Positions 44,605-55,679 of a stretch of 64,000 nucleotides of DNA are shown here, one piece after another. The notes under the pieces are model-generated. The model did no database searches and had not been told where the DNA came from. It worked only from the letters and a program-made list of their open reading frames with translations. Source of the DNA: Plasmodium malariae (Eukaryota > Apicomplexa > Aconoidasida > Haemosporida > Plasmodiidae). The stretch covers positions 2,291,001 to 2,355,000 of the forward strand of contig NC_041787.1 of assembly GCF_900090045.1 (NCBI RefSeq), written 5' to 3'. Positions within the stretch are counted from its first letter, which is position 1; every line of letters begins with the position of its first letter. The translations under genes were made by a program, and so were the position numbers.

Positions 44605-46377
44605 ATGACAGACTACTGGGTAAGCTCAAAAAAGCACTACTGTGAAACTTGTAATTGTTGGATATCTGGGCATAAAGTTAATATAAAAAATCATGAAAGG
44701 AGTACCAGACATATTGAGAATTTTAAAAACTTGCTAAACAAATCTTTTAAAAGAAGAGAACAAGAAACGAAAGACAAAGAATTCATTGAAAAAGAATTAA
44801 AAAAATTAGAAAATGTAGAAAAAAAGTTTCTTTCGGACTTACAGAAGAACGATATATCCAATAAGTCAAATAGTTCCATTAATTTGAATACATGCCATTC
44901 GAATAATAAAAACAGAATTTCTAATAGTAGTAATAATATCACAAGTAATAATGTTACTAATTATGTTAGCAGTGGTCAGGGTAATAATAAGAAGTGGGTG
45001 GTTATGATACATGAAGATACAGGATCGCTGTTATTCTATAACAGATTGAAAAATGGAATTACCTATGAAAAACCGAAAGACTTTTTCGATTATTTACCCG
45101 AATATGAAACATTTTCTGAACAAAATGGATGGTTTAAATATTTTGATTATAATTCAAATAATTTTTATTACTATAATATTTATAGTTCAAAAAGTATATG
45201 GCAATATTCAGTGAACACAATTAGTAGTTTGATTAACTATATCAATCAGTGTGATGAGATTACAGAAAAAAATAAAAACTTTAGTAATCCTAATGAAAAT
45301 AAAGTATATAGTACCAAATTGGATGTTATACCGAATCAGGAAAATTTAAATAGAAGTGGTTATTATGAAAGTCATTTCCAAAACTCTGCTCAGAATAGTT
45401 ATTATGGTGTTAACAATAATTTAAATTTATTAAACAGAGAAGATGAAATTACAGTTGAAGATAAAGGACAAGAGGAAAAAATACAGATGATCTTAACTCC
45501 TAAGAAGGAAATAGACAAATTACAGAGTAATAGCAAGAACAACATTATTAATGTTACTACAGAACGCACTGGAAGCAGTGGCAATTATGAAGATATAAAT
45601 AACGCGTTTTCATTTAATTCGTGCGAACAGAACTGTAGAGATGCTAAAAGTACAATGGTAGAATCAACTTGTAAATCGGATGAAAGGGATGTAAAGTATG
45701 CGAAATGTGAAAAAGATAAAACATATATGAACGAAGAAAATATAACTAATGGAGGAAATAATTTTAGAGGAGAAAGTAAACTTGATAAAAAAAGTGAAAA
45801 AACATATTACACAAATATAGAGGAGGAAAAACAATTAAATAAAAATAATTTAGATATTGGGAATAAGAACAAAAATACAAATATTTCTATGTTTTATAAG
45901 AAAGCGGATAGCACAGTTTCTATTCCAGATGATAAAAAAAAAAAGATACACAACAAAAAGGAAAATATAGAGAAAACGGATAAGCCGAATACACAGGAAC
46001 AAATTGAGGAAGGTGGTAAAGTTAAAATCGATTTGATTAGTAAACCAGGTGCGTGGGAATCCGTTGAAGATAGTGAGATAAATACAATTTCAAATGAAAA
46101 GATTGAACAAATTTTTTATAATATAAAATCAAAAGAGGAAATAGAAAAAGAAGAAATTACTCAGTTGGAGGAAGATATTCGTTATGAATATTCTGCGCAT
46201 AATGAATTTTATGTAAAGAAAAAGGAATTAGAAAATGAAGATATATTTTTAAACCAAGAATTTAAATTTGTTAGCAAACCTATATATAAAAAGGCTATTG
46301 ATAAAAACCTCAATAAAAAAGTGGAATTTGCTAAAAGGAGTATTAAGTCAATACAGAATAAAAAAAAAATTTCATAA
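44605..46377 (+). CDS. WBP4: WBP4/FBP21-like spliceosomal protein: matrin-type zinc finger plus two WW-like modules
   Basis: Single exon, 590 residues. The N terminus is a U1/matrin-type C2H2 finger with Cys13, Cys16, His30 and His36 (YCETCNCWISGHKVNIKNHE), followed by a charged helix (about 45-90). Two WW-like modules follow: one near residues 130-160 (KWVVMIHEDTGSLLFYNRL, EKP) and one near 174-205 (NGWFKYFDYNSNNFYYYN, SIWQY). The second conserved Trp is absent from the first module (GITYEKP), which is unusual. The central 200-480 region is Asn/Lys low complexity. KPGAWESVEDSEI near residue 480 resembles the conserved YGEWQEI of WBP4, and the C-terminal tail is basic. WBP4 binds proline-rich spliceosome proteins at the B complex stage. 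This finger plus tandem-WW order is specific to WBP4; other U1-type finger proteins are less likely. Confidence 0.78.
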   Translation: MTDYWVSSKKHYCETCNCWISGHKVNIKNHERSTRHIENFKNLLNKSFKRREQETKDKEFIEKELKKLENVEKKFLSDLQKNDISNKSNSSINLNTCHSNNKNRISNSSNNITSNNVTNYVSSGQGNNKKWVVMIHEDTGSLLFYNRLKNGITYEKPKDFFDYLPEYETFSEQNGWFKYFDYNSNNFYYYNIYSSKSIWQYSVNTISSLINYINQCDEITEKNKNFSNPNENKVYSTKLDVIPNQENLNRSGYYESHFQNSAQNSYYGVNNNLNLLNREDEITVEDKGQEEKIQMILTPKKEIDKLQSNSKNNIINVTTERTGSSGNYEDINNAFSFNSCEQNCRDAKSTMVESTCKSDERDVKYAKCEKDKTYMNEENITNGGNNFRGESKLDKKSEKTYYTNIEEEKQLNKNNLDIGNKNKNTNISMFYKKADSTVSIPDDKKKKIHNKKENIEKTDKPNTQEQIEEGGKVKIDLISKPGAWESVEDSEINTISNEKIEQIFYNIKSKEEIEKEEITQLEEDIRYEYSAHNEFYVKKKELENEDIFLNQEFKFVSKPIYKKAIDKNLNKKVEFAKRSIKSIQNKKKIS

Positions 46378-47902
46378 CGAAAATTTTTATATTGCATAAA
46401 AATTGGTAGTTTGCCTAGTATTCTTAAAATTTTACAATAAATTGGTCATATTCCAAATCCTGTCCATATGTCTACATATATGTATTTATTTATTTATATA
46501 TTGTTAATTGTAAGGCTTTACTTCGAAAATTACGTAACTATTTTGTAACTAACCGAGTTCATAAGGAGTTATTGCATACTCATTTTCCTTAATTATATGC
46601 TTAAGTACTAACCATGCTATATGATCTTTTACGGCATTTTTTTTTTTTTTTTTTTTGTGTTAACATAAATATATTATCTTAAACCTTTTTTAGTATACAT
46701 ATGTACATATGCACATACACATATGAGTCCACATTTTTAGTAGTATAAAGGTGATTAACATTGTTAGAAAAAAAGGAATGATAAAAGTAAAAATATAATA
46801 TCTTTACGTAAAATGTAAATAAAGCAAATATTTAACATATATTTATAATCAAAGATATTCTGGCGATAAAATGAAAAAATTAGGAAAAACTATATTTAAA
46901 AAATAAAAACAGAAAACTTAAAAAATTTCATAAGCAGATAACATTTAAAATGAATTCTTAAGATTACTTCGAAAAAAAAGTTTTATACACAAAGCATATC
47001 AGATTAACATAAAACATGAAACTTTTAATTTAAAAAAAAAAAAATATATGATGCATACACGTGTACACATAAATAAAAGGTAATTAGAAAAAATTCAATA
47101 AAACAAGGTGTATAACGCTTGACTATATTTTACGAAAAAAAAAAAAATAAATAAGATATAAATTATCTTAAACTTAAGAACTATAAGAATAATATATCGT
47201 GTAAAAGAAAGATAAAATAAAATTATCGTTTTTTGTAATATATCCTTAAATCAAAACTAGATAATATACCTGCTGAACGAGTGTTCATTTTAAACATAAC
47301 TCACTTTAAAAAAAGAGGGAATTTCATCGTTATGCACGAAAGGATTATTTAAATTTGAAAATCCTAGTTATGATTAAGTAAAATTGAGGAAGAAAAAAAA
47401 AAAAGATAAACAAAATGCATCGCTAAATATTATAAAAACATGCCTTAATATTATTATTAATGAGTCATTTATAAATAGCTGTACATTTTTTTTTTTTTTA
47501 ACATAGCTCTTGATTTGTATAATAAATGTACTATATCATATATCATATATCACATATCATATATTATATAATTATCTTATTTTATTGTTTTCCACTCTGA
47601 TGTTTACCAGTATTATTATTTATAATACATTCATTTTCCTTTTTTCGCATACACATGTTTAAAACAATTGCATCATATACTCTTATCTGAATCATCACTA
47701 CATAGATATCAGTTTATCTGCGCGAAATATATCTAACAAATTCGCCCAACTGAATTTAAGCTAAAAAGTTGTGGTTAACAAATTTACGCGCACTATTTTG
47801 TCAACACCAGTTTACTCTTGTTGGCACGAATTTACTGTGACGAACTTACGTACTCTTATCTACTCAAAAGCTGTTCATACATTTAGTAGGAGTTTCAAAA
47901 AA
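46378..47902. other. Intergenic region between WBP4-like gene and RPN6
   Basis: About 1.5 kb, AT-rich, with poly-T (46639-46656) and a TATCATA-type short repeat at about 47535-47568. The last 130 bases are open in the RPN6 frame from a GTG at 47771 and are probably 5' untranslated. Confidence 0.5.
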
Positions 47903-49747
47903 ATGGAAAATTTTGAAGAGATAGAAAGTGCATACAAAGAAATAGAGAACGAAATAATAAAAACTGTTGACACACTAAGCGGATGTAACTATATGAAGAT
48001 AAAGGATGAAATAATTATGCCTCATATGAGTGATAATTTAATTAACAAAATAATACTATTGAACAAGCACATAAATGATAACAGTAACCCAGAGGAGTTT
48101 GAAAAAAGAGTAACAAATGAGAAGGTGATGCAAATTAATGATAAGTTAATTTATTTGTTATGTGATTATTATATTAATAAGAAGGAAATTGATAATTTAA
48201 TTAATTTTACGACAAGTAATGAAAATTATTTTAATGTATTACCACAAGCAAAGACAGCAAAATTAATAAGAAATATTGTTGAAAAAATTTCTAAAAAGAT
48301 TCGTAATATAAGTACATTATATATAATATTTAAGAAGTACATTAATTGGGCATATGAAAAAAAAAGGAACTTTTTAAGATGTCGTATAGAAGTTAAAATA
48401 ATTATTCTTTTTATATTAAAACAGAAATATAAAACAGCTTTAAGTTTAATTGAAAGATTATTAAAAGAAGTAAAGAAGGTAGATGATAAAACGTTATTGC
48501 TTGAGTTATATATTGTAGAAACAAAAATATATATGTTACTTAAAAATTCATCAAAAATGAAAGCATCTTTGACATTTGCAAAAAATATAGCAAATACTAT
48601 AAATACAGCTATTTATATTAATAGTGAAATAGATTTATTATCAGGTATATTATTTATATATGAAAAGGATTATAGAAGTGCTTATATATATTTATATGAA
48701 TGTTATGAAACATTATACACATATATATATAATAGTCATAACAACACACTTGATTTTTTAAGTAAGAAGCATAATGATTTTTACTCTGTTATTATTCATA
48801 ACATTATTAATACAAGTACCATATCATCTCAAAATAAAACAAAAAGCATAAGTCAAATTAGTCCATTTTTATTATCATTTTATACGTTTTATGAGTATTA
48901 TGATAGTAGCAATAGTGTTTTAAATTTAGATGAAATGAATATCAGTTCTAATAACGTTAATTTGATATATAGCGATATGATATGCAAAATAAGTTCTAGT
49001 TATCAAGAGCTGGATGAAGAAAAGATTTACTGCATTACGAACCCAATTGAATTAAATTATGACTTAATAAAAAATTTAACTTTAGATAATTATGGAAATC
49101 TGTTAGAGTCTAAGTCTTGTAAGATAACGGAAAATTCGATTTTCATTTTCCCAGAAAATAATATTGTATTTGGAAATTTTGGTTTAAATTTAAATATAGA
49201 AAATTTAAAAATTATTGTTCCTTTAAAATATATGTTATTATGTAAAATACTAGAGGAAAACAACAGAAAAGATATTAATACTATCCTATGTGAGAATAAC
49301 AAATTAAATTATATACCAAATAAAGAAATACAAATATTGTTAGATATATCAAAATGCTACGAAAATAGATCGTTGGATGTATTTGAGAAAATAATTAAAA
49401 TAAACATATTCCTTATCAATATTGATAAAGTGATATATAATTATTTAAAAGAGTTATATGAACTGTTACTAGAAAAAAACATATTAAAAATTATAGAAGC
49501 ATATAGTTGTATTGACTTAAATTATATTAGTCAAAAACTGAATTTAGATATAAATAAAATTATTTCTAAATTATCCGAAATGATTTTAGATAAAAAATTG
49601 AATGCAACGTTAGATCAGAATATTGGAATTTTGATTTTGTATGACGATATGCCTGATACGAAAAATTATCAAGATGTTTTAGAAATAATAAACAATTTAA
49701 CGGAATCGGTAGATATACTCTATCAAAAAGCGCAGTTGACTATATAA
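47903..49747 (+). CDS. RPN6: 26S proteasome regulatory lid subunit RPN6 (PSMD11)
   Basis: Single exon, 614 residues from the ATG at 47903; the open frame extends 44 codons upstream but with no ATG and no conservation. N-terminal solenoid: AKTAKLIRNIVEKI, then INWAYEKKRNFLRCRIEVKI and VDDKTLLLELYIVETKIYML, aligned with human RPN6 ([50 protein letters not shown]). The C-terminal PCI domain is intact: YMLLCKIL, NRSLDVFEKII, LYELLLEKNILKIIEAYSCI, KLSEMILDKKLNATLDQNIG and SVDILYQKA. Between FYEA-like YLYECYETL and KYMLLCK (about 48727-49225) lies roughly 150 extra residues, absent from the 422-residue human protein. RPN6 clamps the lid to the 20S core and base. Confidence 0.93.
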   Translation: MENFEEIESAYKEIENEIIKTVDTLSGCNYMKIKDEIIMPHMSDNLINKIILLNKHINDNSNPEEFEKRVTNEKVMQINDKLIYLLCDYYINKKEIDNLINFTTSNENYFNVLPQAKTAKLIRNIVEKISKKIRNISTLYIIFKKYINWAYEKKRNFLRCRIEVKIIILFILKQKYKTALSLIERLLKEVKKVDDKTLLLELYIVETKIYMLLKNSSKMKASLTFAKNIANTINTAIYINSEIDLLSGILFIYEKDYRSAYIYLYECYETLYTYIYNSHNNTLDFLSKKHNDFYSVIIHNIINTSTISSQNKTKSISQISPFLLSFYTFYEYYDSSNSVLNLDEMNISSNNVNLIYSDMICKISSSYQELDEEKIYCITNPIELNYDLIKNLTLDNYGNLLESKSCKITENSIFIFPENNIVFGNFGLNLNIENLKIIVPLKYMLLCKILEENNRKDINTILCENNKLNYIPNKEIQILLDISKCYENRSLDVFEKIIKINIFLINIDKVIYNYLKELYELLLEKNILKIIEAYSCIDLNYISQKLNLDINKIISKLSEMILDKKLNATLDQNIGILILYDDMPDTKNYQDVLEIINNLTESVDILYQKAQLTI

Positions 49748-50047
49748 GGGTGAGATAGAACTGTGCAATTTAAAAAAAAAAAAAAAAATTATGCATTATA
49801 TATATATTTTTAAAGAGAGAAAAGCGCACTCATTTTGAAACGGATTATATTGGTGTACTGAAACGTTTAAGAATTATTTTATTTTTATTTTTTTTTTCCA
49901 AACCAGCACGGCTAGAAAATTTCTTCGTAGGCACCTTTTTTTTTTTAAATTTTACCATAGAACATTTTTGAGACGTACAATTTTTTCTTCCATGCATTTT
50001 TTATGGTGAACAGTTGTGCTAAAGTGGGCAGGGCGATCACTTGGAGA

Positions 50048-50083
<36 letters not shown>

Positions 50084-50490
50084 CACGCATTGCGAAGATT
50101 TACATTTTTGTAGGAACGTAAAATTTTTTTTTATTTTTGTTATGCTTGTATTTTTAAGTGTTTATATTTAGAAACCTATTGTTCGTGTATTTCTGTACGC
50201 GCATATTTATGCGTTTATCTTTACACATTTTTTGAGAAATTGTTGTAATGAATTATGATATTTCGTTCCATACTAAAAAATAAGTTGTAAAATACAAGTT
50301 GAAAAAGTATAAGCAAAAAAAAAAAAAAAAAAAATATATATATGTTAATAATTGTACATATTAATGAATATATATATGTATTAAAAATAAATAAATAAAT
50401 AAATAAATAAAGGGGAAGTAAAATATTACGCAGACATATGTATGCGTGCGCGTTGCAAACTGATACGTCCTATAAGCAGTTAATATTTGT
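49748..50490. other. Tail-to-tail intergenic region of RPN6 and the small membrane protein gene
   Basis: About 740 bp between convergent stops; (TA)n at about 50052-50081, poly-A at about 50316-50333 and an AAAT array at about 50386-50410. No gene supported. Confidence 0.5.
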
Positions 50491-51054
50491 CTACTCAAGA
50501 AACCAAAACATGGGTCCTTCTCCCTTCGAACCATCTGTTCTTTTAGGCATCCAAGGAAAAGAATTGGATTTATTTTTGATTATATAATTACTTCCATATA
50601 TACACATAGTACAGTAGAACAAAACAAATGACCATAGAAACCAAACAATTGATACTTCTACTTTGTTTGCATCTTTCATATGTTCAATATCTGGTACAAT
50701 TCTTTGTGGTTGTTTCTGTTTTAACCTGTTATATAATATTAATCGAAAGACATCTGTTCTTTCAGGACCATGAAAAGCACTTCCTCTAATTTTATTTGTT
50801 TTTGAATTATTTGAATTTAAATCATCAACTGTTATAATTTTTCCATGATATGTACTATTTAAATAACTAAATATGTCTCCTTGATCATTATGAGAAGTAG
50901 GACTTATCACCTTCGATTTTTCTACTGGTTTTATAATATCTAATAGATTTGTTGGTGCAATATATTTCCATTGGTTAAAGTCGTGCCATTTTCCTAAATA
51001 TATATGATTTCCAGCTAGCTTTTTTCTTGTCAGATTTATAAATCCCGATGCCAT
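50491..51054 (-). CDS. Small single-pass membrane protein, candidate mitochondrial respiratory-complex subunit
   Basis: Single exon, 187 residues, ATG at 51054. It is notably free of low complexity and richer in Trp and Pro than its neighbours, suggesting strong conservation. The N-terminal 45 residues (NLTRKKLAGNHIYLGKWHDF) are basic and aromatic. One hydrophobic segment near residues 132-152 (VSIVWFLWSFVLFYCTMCIY) is followed by a short tail, SFPWMPKRTDGSKGEGPMFW. Topology and composition fit an accessory subunit of a mitochondrial inner-membrane complex. I have an uncertain memory of a P. falciparum protein at this chromosomal position being assigned to cytochrome c oxidase by complexome profiling, as an apicomplexan-specific subunit; this could not be checked. 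No domain is recognisable from the sequence itself. Confidence 0.72.
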   Translation of the reverse strand: MASGFINLTRKKLAGNHIYLGKWHDFNQWKYIAPTNLLDIIKPVEKSKVISPTSHNDQGDIFSYLNSTYHGKIITVDDLNSNNSKTNKIRGSAFHGPERTDVFRLILYNRLKQKQPQRIVPDIEHMKDANKVEVSIVWFLWSFVLFYCTMCIYGSNYIIKNKSNSFPWMPKRTDGSKGEGPMFWFLE

Positions 51055-52756
51055 TTTTACTTATAATAACATACTTTTTCCCAGTAGATAACTTCACAAG
51101 TATTTTGCATTTCTTTTTCTTTTTTTTTTTTTTAATTCCCTATGAAAAGCTTATTTGTGCGTGTTTTGCTACTATTTATTAGGAATTATTTTTATATATT
51201 CTTTTGAAAAATATATAAAAGTTGAAGTCACTGGTAGCGTTTGCATATTTTTAGCATTAAAACTATGCTTCATCAATATGTATAAACATGTAAAATGTGT
51301 AAATAATATGTATATGTGAACATTCCTAAACAGGCAAAAGTTATATCTTCACTGTTTTGGCAAAATATAATAAATTGCAAATAGTAAACATATATGGATA
51401 AGTTTCTTTTTTATACAAAAATAAAAAAGAGTGATTTTTTTTCTTCCATATATATTCTGTGATCATTTTGAAATGTATATTTTAATTTATAAAAAAGAAA
51501 ATTGAACACTGTTATCTTTAGGAGGGAATAAAAAAAAAGGAAAATAAAAATGAAAAGTAAAGAATATGTTTTAATCGAAAAACATATTCTAAAAAATGCA
51601 GCATTTATTTTAATATGTACGTAAGCTTACATTTTTAATTAAATATATATATAAATATTTATACATATGTATATACTTCATAAAATGGGTGCGCGAACAT
51701 GAAATAAAATATGATTGAAAATATGAATGAAAATTTTTATTCACTTTATATGTAAATTATGCTGTTATTAAATAAACAAATTACTTTAAGCGTGTAATTT
51801 GTACAAAAAAAAGTAATTACACAATTCAACAAAAATGCGTTCTACCTTGTGTGCATATATATACATACATGAAAATACACACGTACATATATAATACATA
51901 TATATATACACATGTTTGCTGTTATATTATGAGCTACAAAAATTAAAACGGGGTAACCTCATGGTCCCATTATTGATGAAACAATCTTTTTTATTAATTT
52001 TCCTTGGCATATGATTTTTTGAAAAGGCTAATGAGAGAATAAAAGAAACGTTGTAAAAAGGTGTAATTATTTAGAATATTATATATTTTTTTGACTATTT
52101 TAAAAGTTTAAAAAAAAAAAATTGTTTTTAGAGAGTGTTTCGGATAGGGATTGTTTTAAATTGATAAATAACTTTCCGTTAAATGTTAAATGATAAACGT
52201 TAAATGATAAATGTTAAATGTCTCAATTAAGAAAAGGAATAGTTTATGATTTAAATTAAAATACTATTTATAAATGGGCAAAATAAGAAGATTTTATTAA
52301 TTAAAAAAATATGAATAAGACGTATACACCGTTTTGACAAATAATAACAAGTTAATAAAAATTACAATTACGAAAAAGCAAAATTAAACGGGGACTAGAA
52401 ACAGATTAACAAATACTTTTATAAAAGCTACAAAAATTAAACCATTTGACAGTAAAGAAAAGACGTAAATAAAAATGCATATAATAAAGTTGTTGCATTT
52501 TTTCATATTCATTAATATAGTTTAGAATATGTAAAAAAATATATGAATTTGCAAATACGTAAAAACGTAATCCTAATGCTTGGGCACCTTTTTGCTTTGC
52601 TTAATATGTCTCTCTATACATATATATATATATATATATATATATGCAACATATGCGCATATAGCTATGTATACATAACGAACTAAAAATACACACATGC
52701 GGCATGAACATATATGCGGTAAGGGTGAAGTACATAATGAGAAATTTATTTTCCCC
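51055..52756. other. Intergenic region between the small membrane protein gene and PUS10
   Basis: About 1.7 kb between a minus-strand start (51054) and the PUS10 stop. It contains (TA)n near 52619-52644 and a short GTTAAATGATAAA-type repeat at about 52178-52220. No gene supported. Confidence 0.5.
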
Positions 52757-55093
52757 TTAGTTTACATTATATATGAAACTTGACACATCTAAATTTAGTA
52801 TATTAACGAAAGCATCTTCACCAAAAAAATATTTCATGTTTGGAAAAGTTCTTCCTCTATCACCATTAACGAATTCTTTTACATACATACCAGACTGTGC
52901 TAATATATATAATAAAGAAAAATGTTCATGAATAAAAACAAGATTAAACTCATAAACTTTTCTTTCTCTTTGTATTAGTCCTCTTCTATGAAGTACCCTT
53001 ATTGGTGTTTTTTGCATAACGCTAATTACGTAGGAACTATTTTTTTCATAATTTAAAACATCGTTATTAATTTGTTGTATTTTTTCTTTGTTCATTAAAG
53101 TGGAATGATATATTAGGCATTTATATGCTTTTTTTCTTTCTTCACCATACTTCATAACCTTTTTTATTAGTTTATAATTTGTGCTAAAGGCAATATTGCT
53201 TAATTTAACATCAACTAGATCATTAATATTGTAACACAGGGAATTTTTATTTTTTGTAATCCCCTTTTTTAAAACATTTTTATCTTCTGTGTCAACTATA
53301 TTATTATCTATATGATCGATTTTATTTGAGTTAAAATGTAAATACACATCATCCGTATAACCGTTTTCTGCATTACCTAGAATGTGAATTTTTTGATTAT
53401 TACAAGTTTCTTTATTCAATTTTGAATCATCTGATAGCAATACTTCCAGCTCTTTATTATAATTATATGATATATGATATATACCTATTTTATGTTCTTC
53501 AAGGGTTTTATCCTTTGCTTGTTCTACTATCACTTTATTAGATATTATATCATATAAGGAAAAAGTATTATTTTTCGTTATTAATGCGTAAAATTCCTTT
53601 ATTTCGTGTGAAGAATCATGGGTCTTTTCCTCATTACCCGAATATTGATTTAGTGAACTTTGACATAACAAATTTTCTCTAAACGAGTTTTCACATATCG
53701 AATTTTCACTTGTGGGCTTATAATGTTGAAGAAAGTTATTTAACTGGTCTATTGTTTTAATTTCAGAAGTATCACTACTAGTACTGTAATTTGTTGCTAG
53801 TTTTTTTAACTTGCTAAAAAATAAAAAGAAATTTAAGTAGGAAAATTTTGTCTCTCTTAAAACAAAAACAAAAGGTCTACCAATATTCATCATACGAGCA
53901 TCTTTATCTTCTCTTCCAGAACCAATAAATGTACAACTAGTCGATAAAAATATTTTTCTAAAAATTTCATAAATACATTCTTCTACTGATAAAATACTTA
54001 CGAATGAATCATTTTCTAACCATTTCGTTTGAGAGATTTCTTTACTATATTTATTGTAATAACCGCATATACACAAATTATTAAGTGAAATATATATATC
54101 AAAAACAAAAGGAGAGATTTTAGTAGCTAACTCATTATCTTCCTCCTTTTTCGCTAGCCCTTCTTCATCGGCTTTTTTCTCTATCTTATTAGCTCCTTCG
54201 TCATTCGCAGAACAATTATAGGTATCATTTGCATTATAAGAGTTGAACTTTTTACTATCTTCTATATTATCTATTATTTTTTGTCTTTTATAATGGTAGT
54301 TTTTTCGGCTTTCATGTTTATATAACGATTCATTAAACTCGTTATTTTTATCTTTATCCTCTTCAGTTGTATTAGCAGTAAAAATTAGTACAGATTGCTT
54401 GTACAAATTCACAGCAAATTCAATTTTTTCTTTGCTTAAATTTAGAGTTTTAAATATTTTAATATAAAATGTCAAATAAAAATATATTAAAACAAATATG
54501 AAAACTTTATAAATTTTTTGTTTGATAAAATCATTCTCTATTTTTACTTTAACAATAACATATTCTTTTATTTGTTCAAAAATTTTTTGAAATGTGTGTA
54601 AAGAAATATTTTCATTTTCGCTTATTTTTTTTGCTTCATGCAGATAGAAAAAAAAAAAAACTATATCAATATTATACAAAAGAATATGAAATATTTTTTT
54701 CATATTATTAAAATTATCGTTAATTTTCTGTTCCTCCTCTGGGCTGAACAGTAATTTTTCTTTTATCATATTATGATGAAAACTGCTATTTTTATTATAA
54801 AATAATATTAAATCAATGTTGTGTAATCCTTTACATTTTTTGCATAAATGTAAATTCATATAAACTTTTTTATACACATCCTGTAAATCGCAATTAATAA
54901 TTTCTTTTTCATAGTTTAAGTATTTTAAAAATCGTTCTTTACTATTATGCAGAAAATGTTTTTTCGGATTATTTTCTTTTTTGCCCTCTTTGTCATAAGT
55001 GTAATCGTTCAAAAAGTGTTCATCGAAGAAAAGATAGTCATCGTCAAGTAATTTTTCTTGTGATACTGAGCAACGAAAGCAGGTGTTGTCCAT
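52757..55093 (-). CDS. PUS10: tRNA pseudouridine synthase PUS10
   Basis: 778 residues from the ATG at 55093; the open frame continues 100 codons upstream, but that part is hydrophobic and unconserved, and MDNTCFRC begins the ordered protein. Two Cys pairs (Cys5/Cys8 and Cys84/Cys87) form the N-terminal zinc module typical of PUS10. The catalytic block is GSGREDKDARMMNIGRPF at about residues 391-408, matching the family GREDVDVRMLGTGRPF with its acidic catalytic residue. The C-terminal catalytic domain has KTPIRVLHRRGLIQRERKV and GMYVKEFVNGDRGRTFPNMK, ending ILNLDVSSF, all diagnostic. PUS10 makes pseudouridine at positions 54/55 of tRNA in archaea and many eukaryotes, but is absent from budding yeast. 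Low-complexity inserts lie at about 235-320 and 430-520. Its start faces the exopolyphosphatase gene. Confidence 0.92.
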   Translation of the reverse strand: MDNTCFRCSVSQEKLLDDDYLFFDEHFLNDYTYDKEGKKENNPKKHFLHNSKERFLKYLNYEKEIINCDLQDVYKKVYMNLHLCKKCKGLHNIDLILFYNKNSSFHHNMIKEKLLFSPEEEQKINDNFNNMKKIFHILLYNIDIVFFFFYLHEAKKISENENISLHTFQKIFEQIKEYVIVKVKIENDFIKQKIYKVFIFVLIYFYLTFYIKIFKTLNLSKEKIEFAVNLYKQSVLIFTANTTEEDKDKNNEFNESLYKHESRKNYHYKRQKIIDNIEDSKKFNSYNANDTYNCSANDEGANKIEKKADEEGLAKKEEDNELATKISPFVFDIYISLNNLCICGYYNKYSKEISQTKWLENDSFVSILSVEECIYEIFRKIFLSTSCTFIGSGREDKDARMMNIGRPFVFVLRETKFSYLNFFLFFSKLKKLATNYSTSSDTSEIKTIDQLNNFLQHYKPTSENSICENSFRENLLCQSSLNQYSGNEEKTHDSSHEIKEFYALITKNNTFSLYDIISNKVIVEQAKDKTLEEHKIGIYHISYNYNKELEVLLSDDSKLNKETCNNQKIHILGNAENGYTDDVYLHFNSNKIDHIDNNIVDTEDKNVLKKGITKNKNSLCYNINDLVDVKLSNIAFSTNYKLIKKVMKYGEERKKAYKCLIYHSTLMNKEKIQQINNDVLNYEKNSSYVISVMQKTPIRVLHRRGLIQRERKVYEFNLVFIHEHFSLLYILAQSGMYVKEFVNGDRGRTFPNMKYFFGEDAFVNILNLDVSSFIYNVN

Positions 55094-55643
55094 TGTTTTT
55101 TTTTTTTTGAAGCCAAGAAGGGTAAAATAAAATGGGTCGGTAAACAAATTAGCGGGGTAAATAAAAGTAATGTTTGAGCAAAAATAACAAGGTAAAAAAA
55201 TTTTTAAGGGAATATATATGCATTTACATACTAGTACATGTGAATTTAATTTATATTTACACGAGAAAAATAAAAATAAAATAAAAAATAAAAAAAATCC
55301 TGTACAAATAATTTCTTTAACATTCAATGTTTTGTAGTAGCAATTTCTTATTTTGTTTTGTTGAAACCTCGACACATTTATAAATCTTCTCAAGTTTTTA
55401 TTTTATATGCATGTTAGCATAACACTTAAAATATGAAGAAATATCTGATGTTTTGTAGTATATATCTAGATATATTGCTCTTCGTCAATGATTTAGGAGC
55501 AAAATATTTAAAAAAAAAAAAAGAAAAAAAAATATCCTTTTTATTATTAAAAATTAAAAGTTGCAAAATTGCGTATATGTGTTTTTTCAACATAAATGAC
55601 AAAAAAAAAAAGAAGAAAAATTTGTTGAATAAAAATGTAATTA

Positions 55644-55679
<36 letters not shown>

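Noticed and set aside
47771..47902. Upstream extension of RPN6
   Set aside because: No ATG and no similarity to RPN6 N termini.
55094..55393. N-terminal 100-codon extension of PUS10
   Set aside because: Hydrophobic, unconserved and rich in homopolymers; the zinc module begins directly after the internal ATG at 55093.
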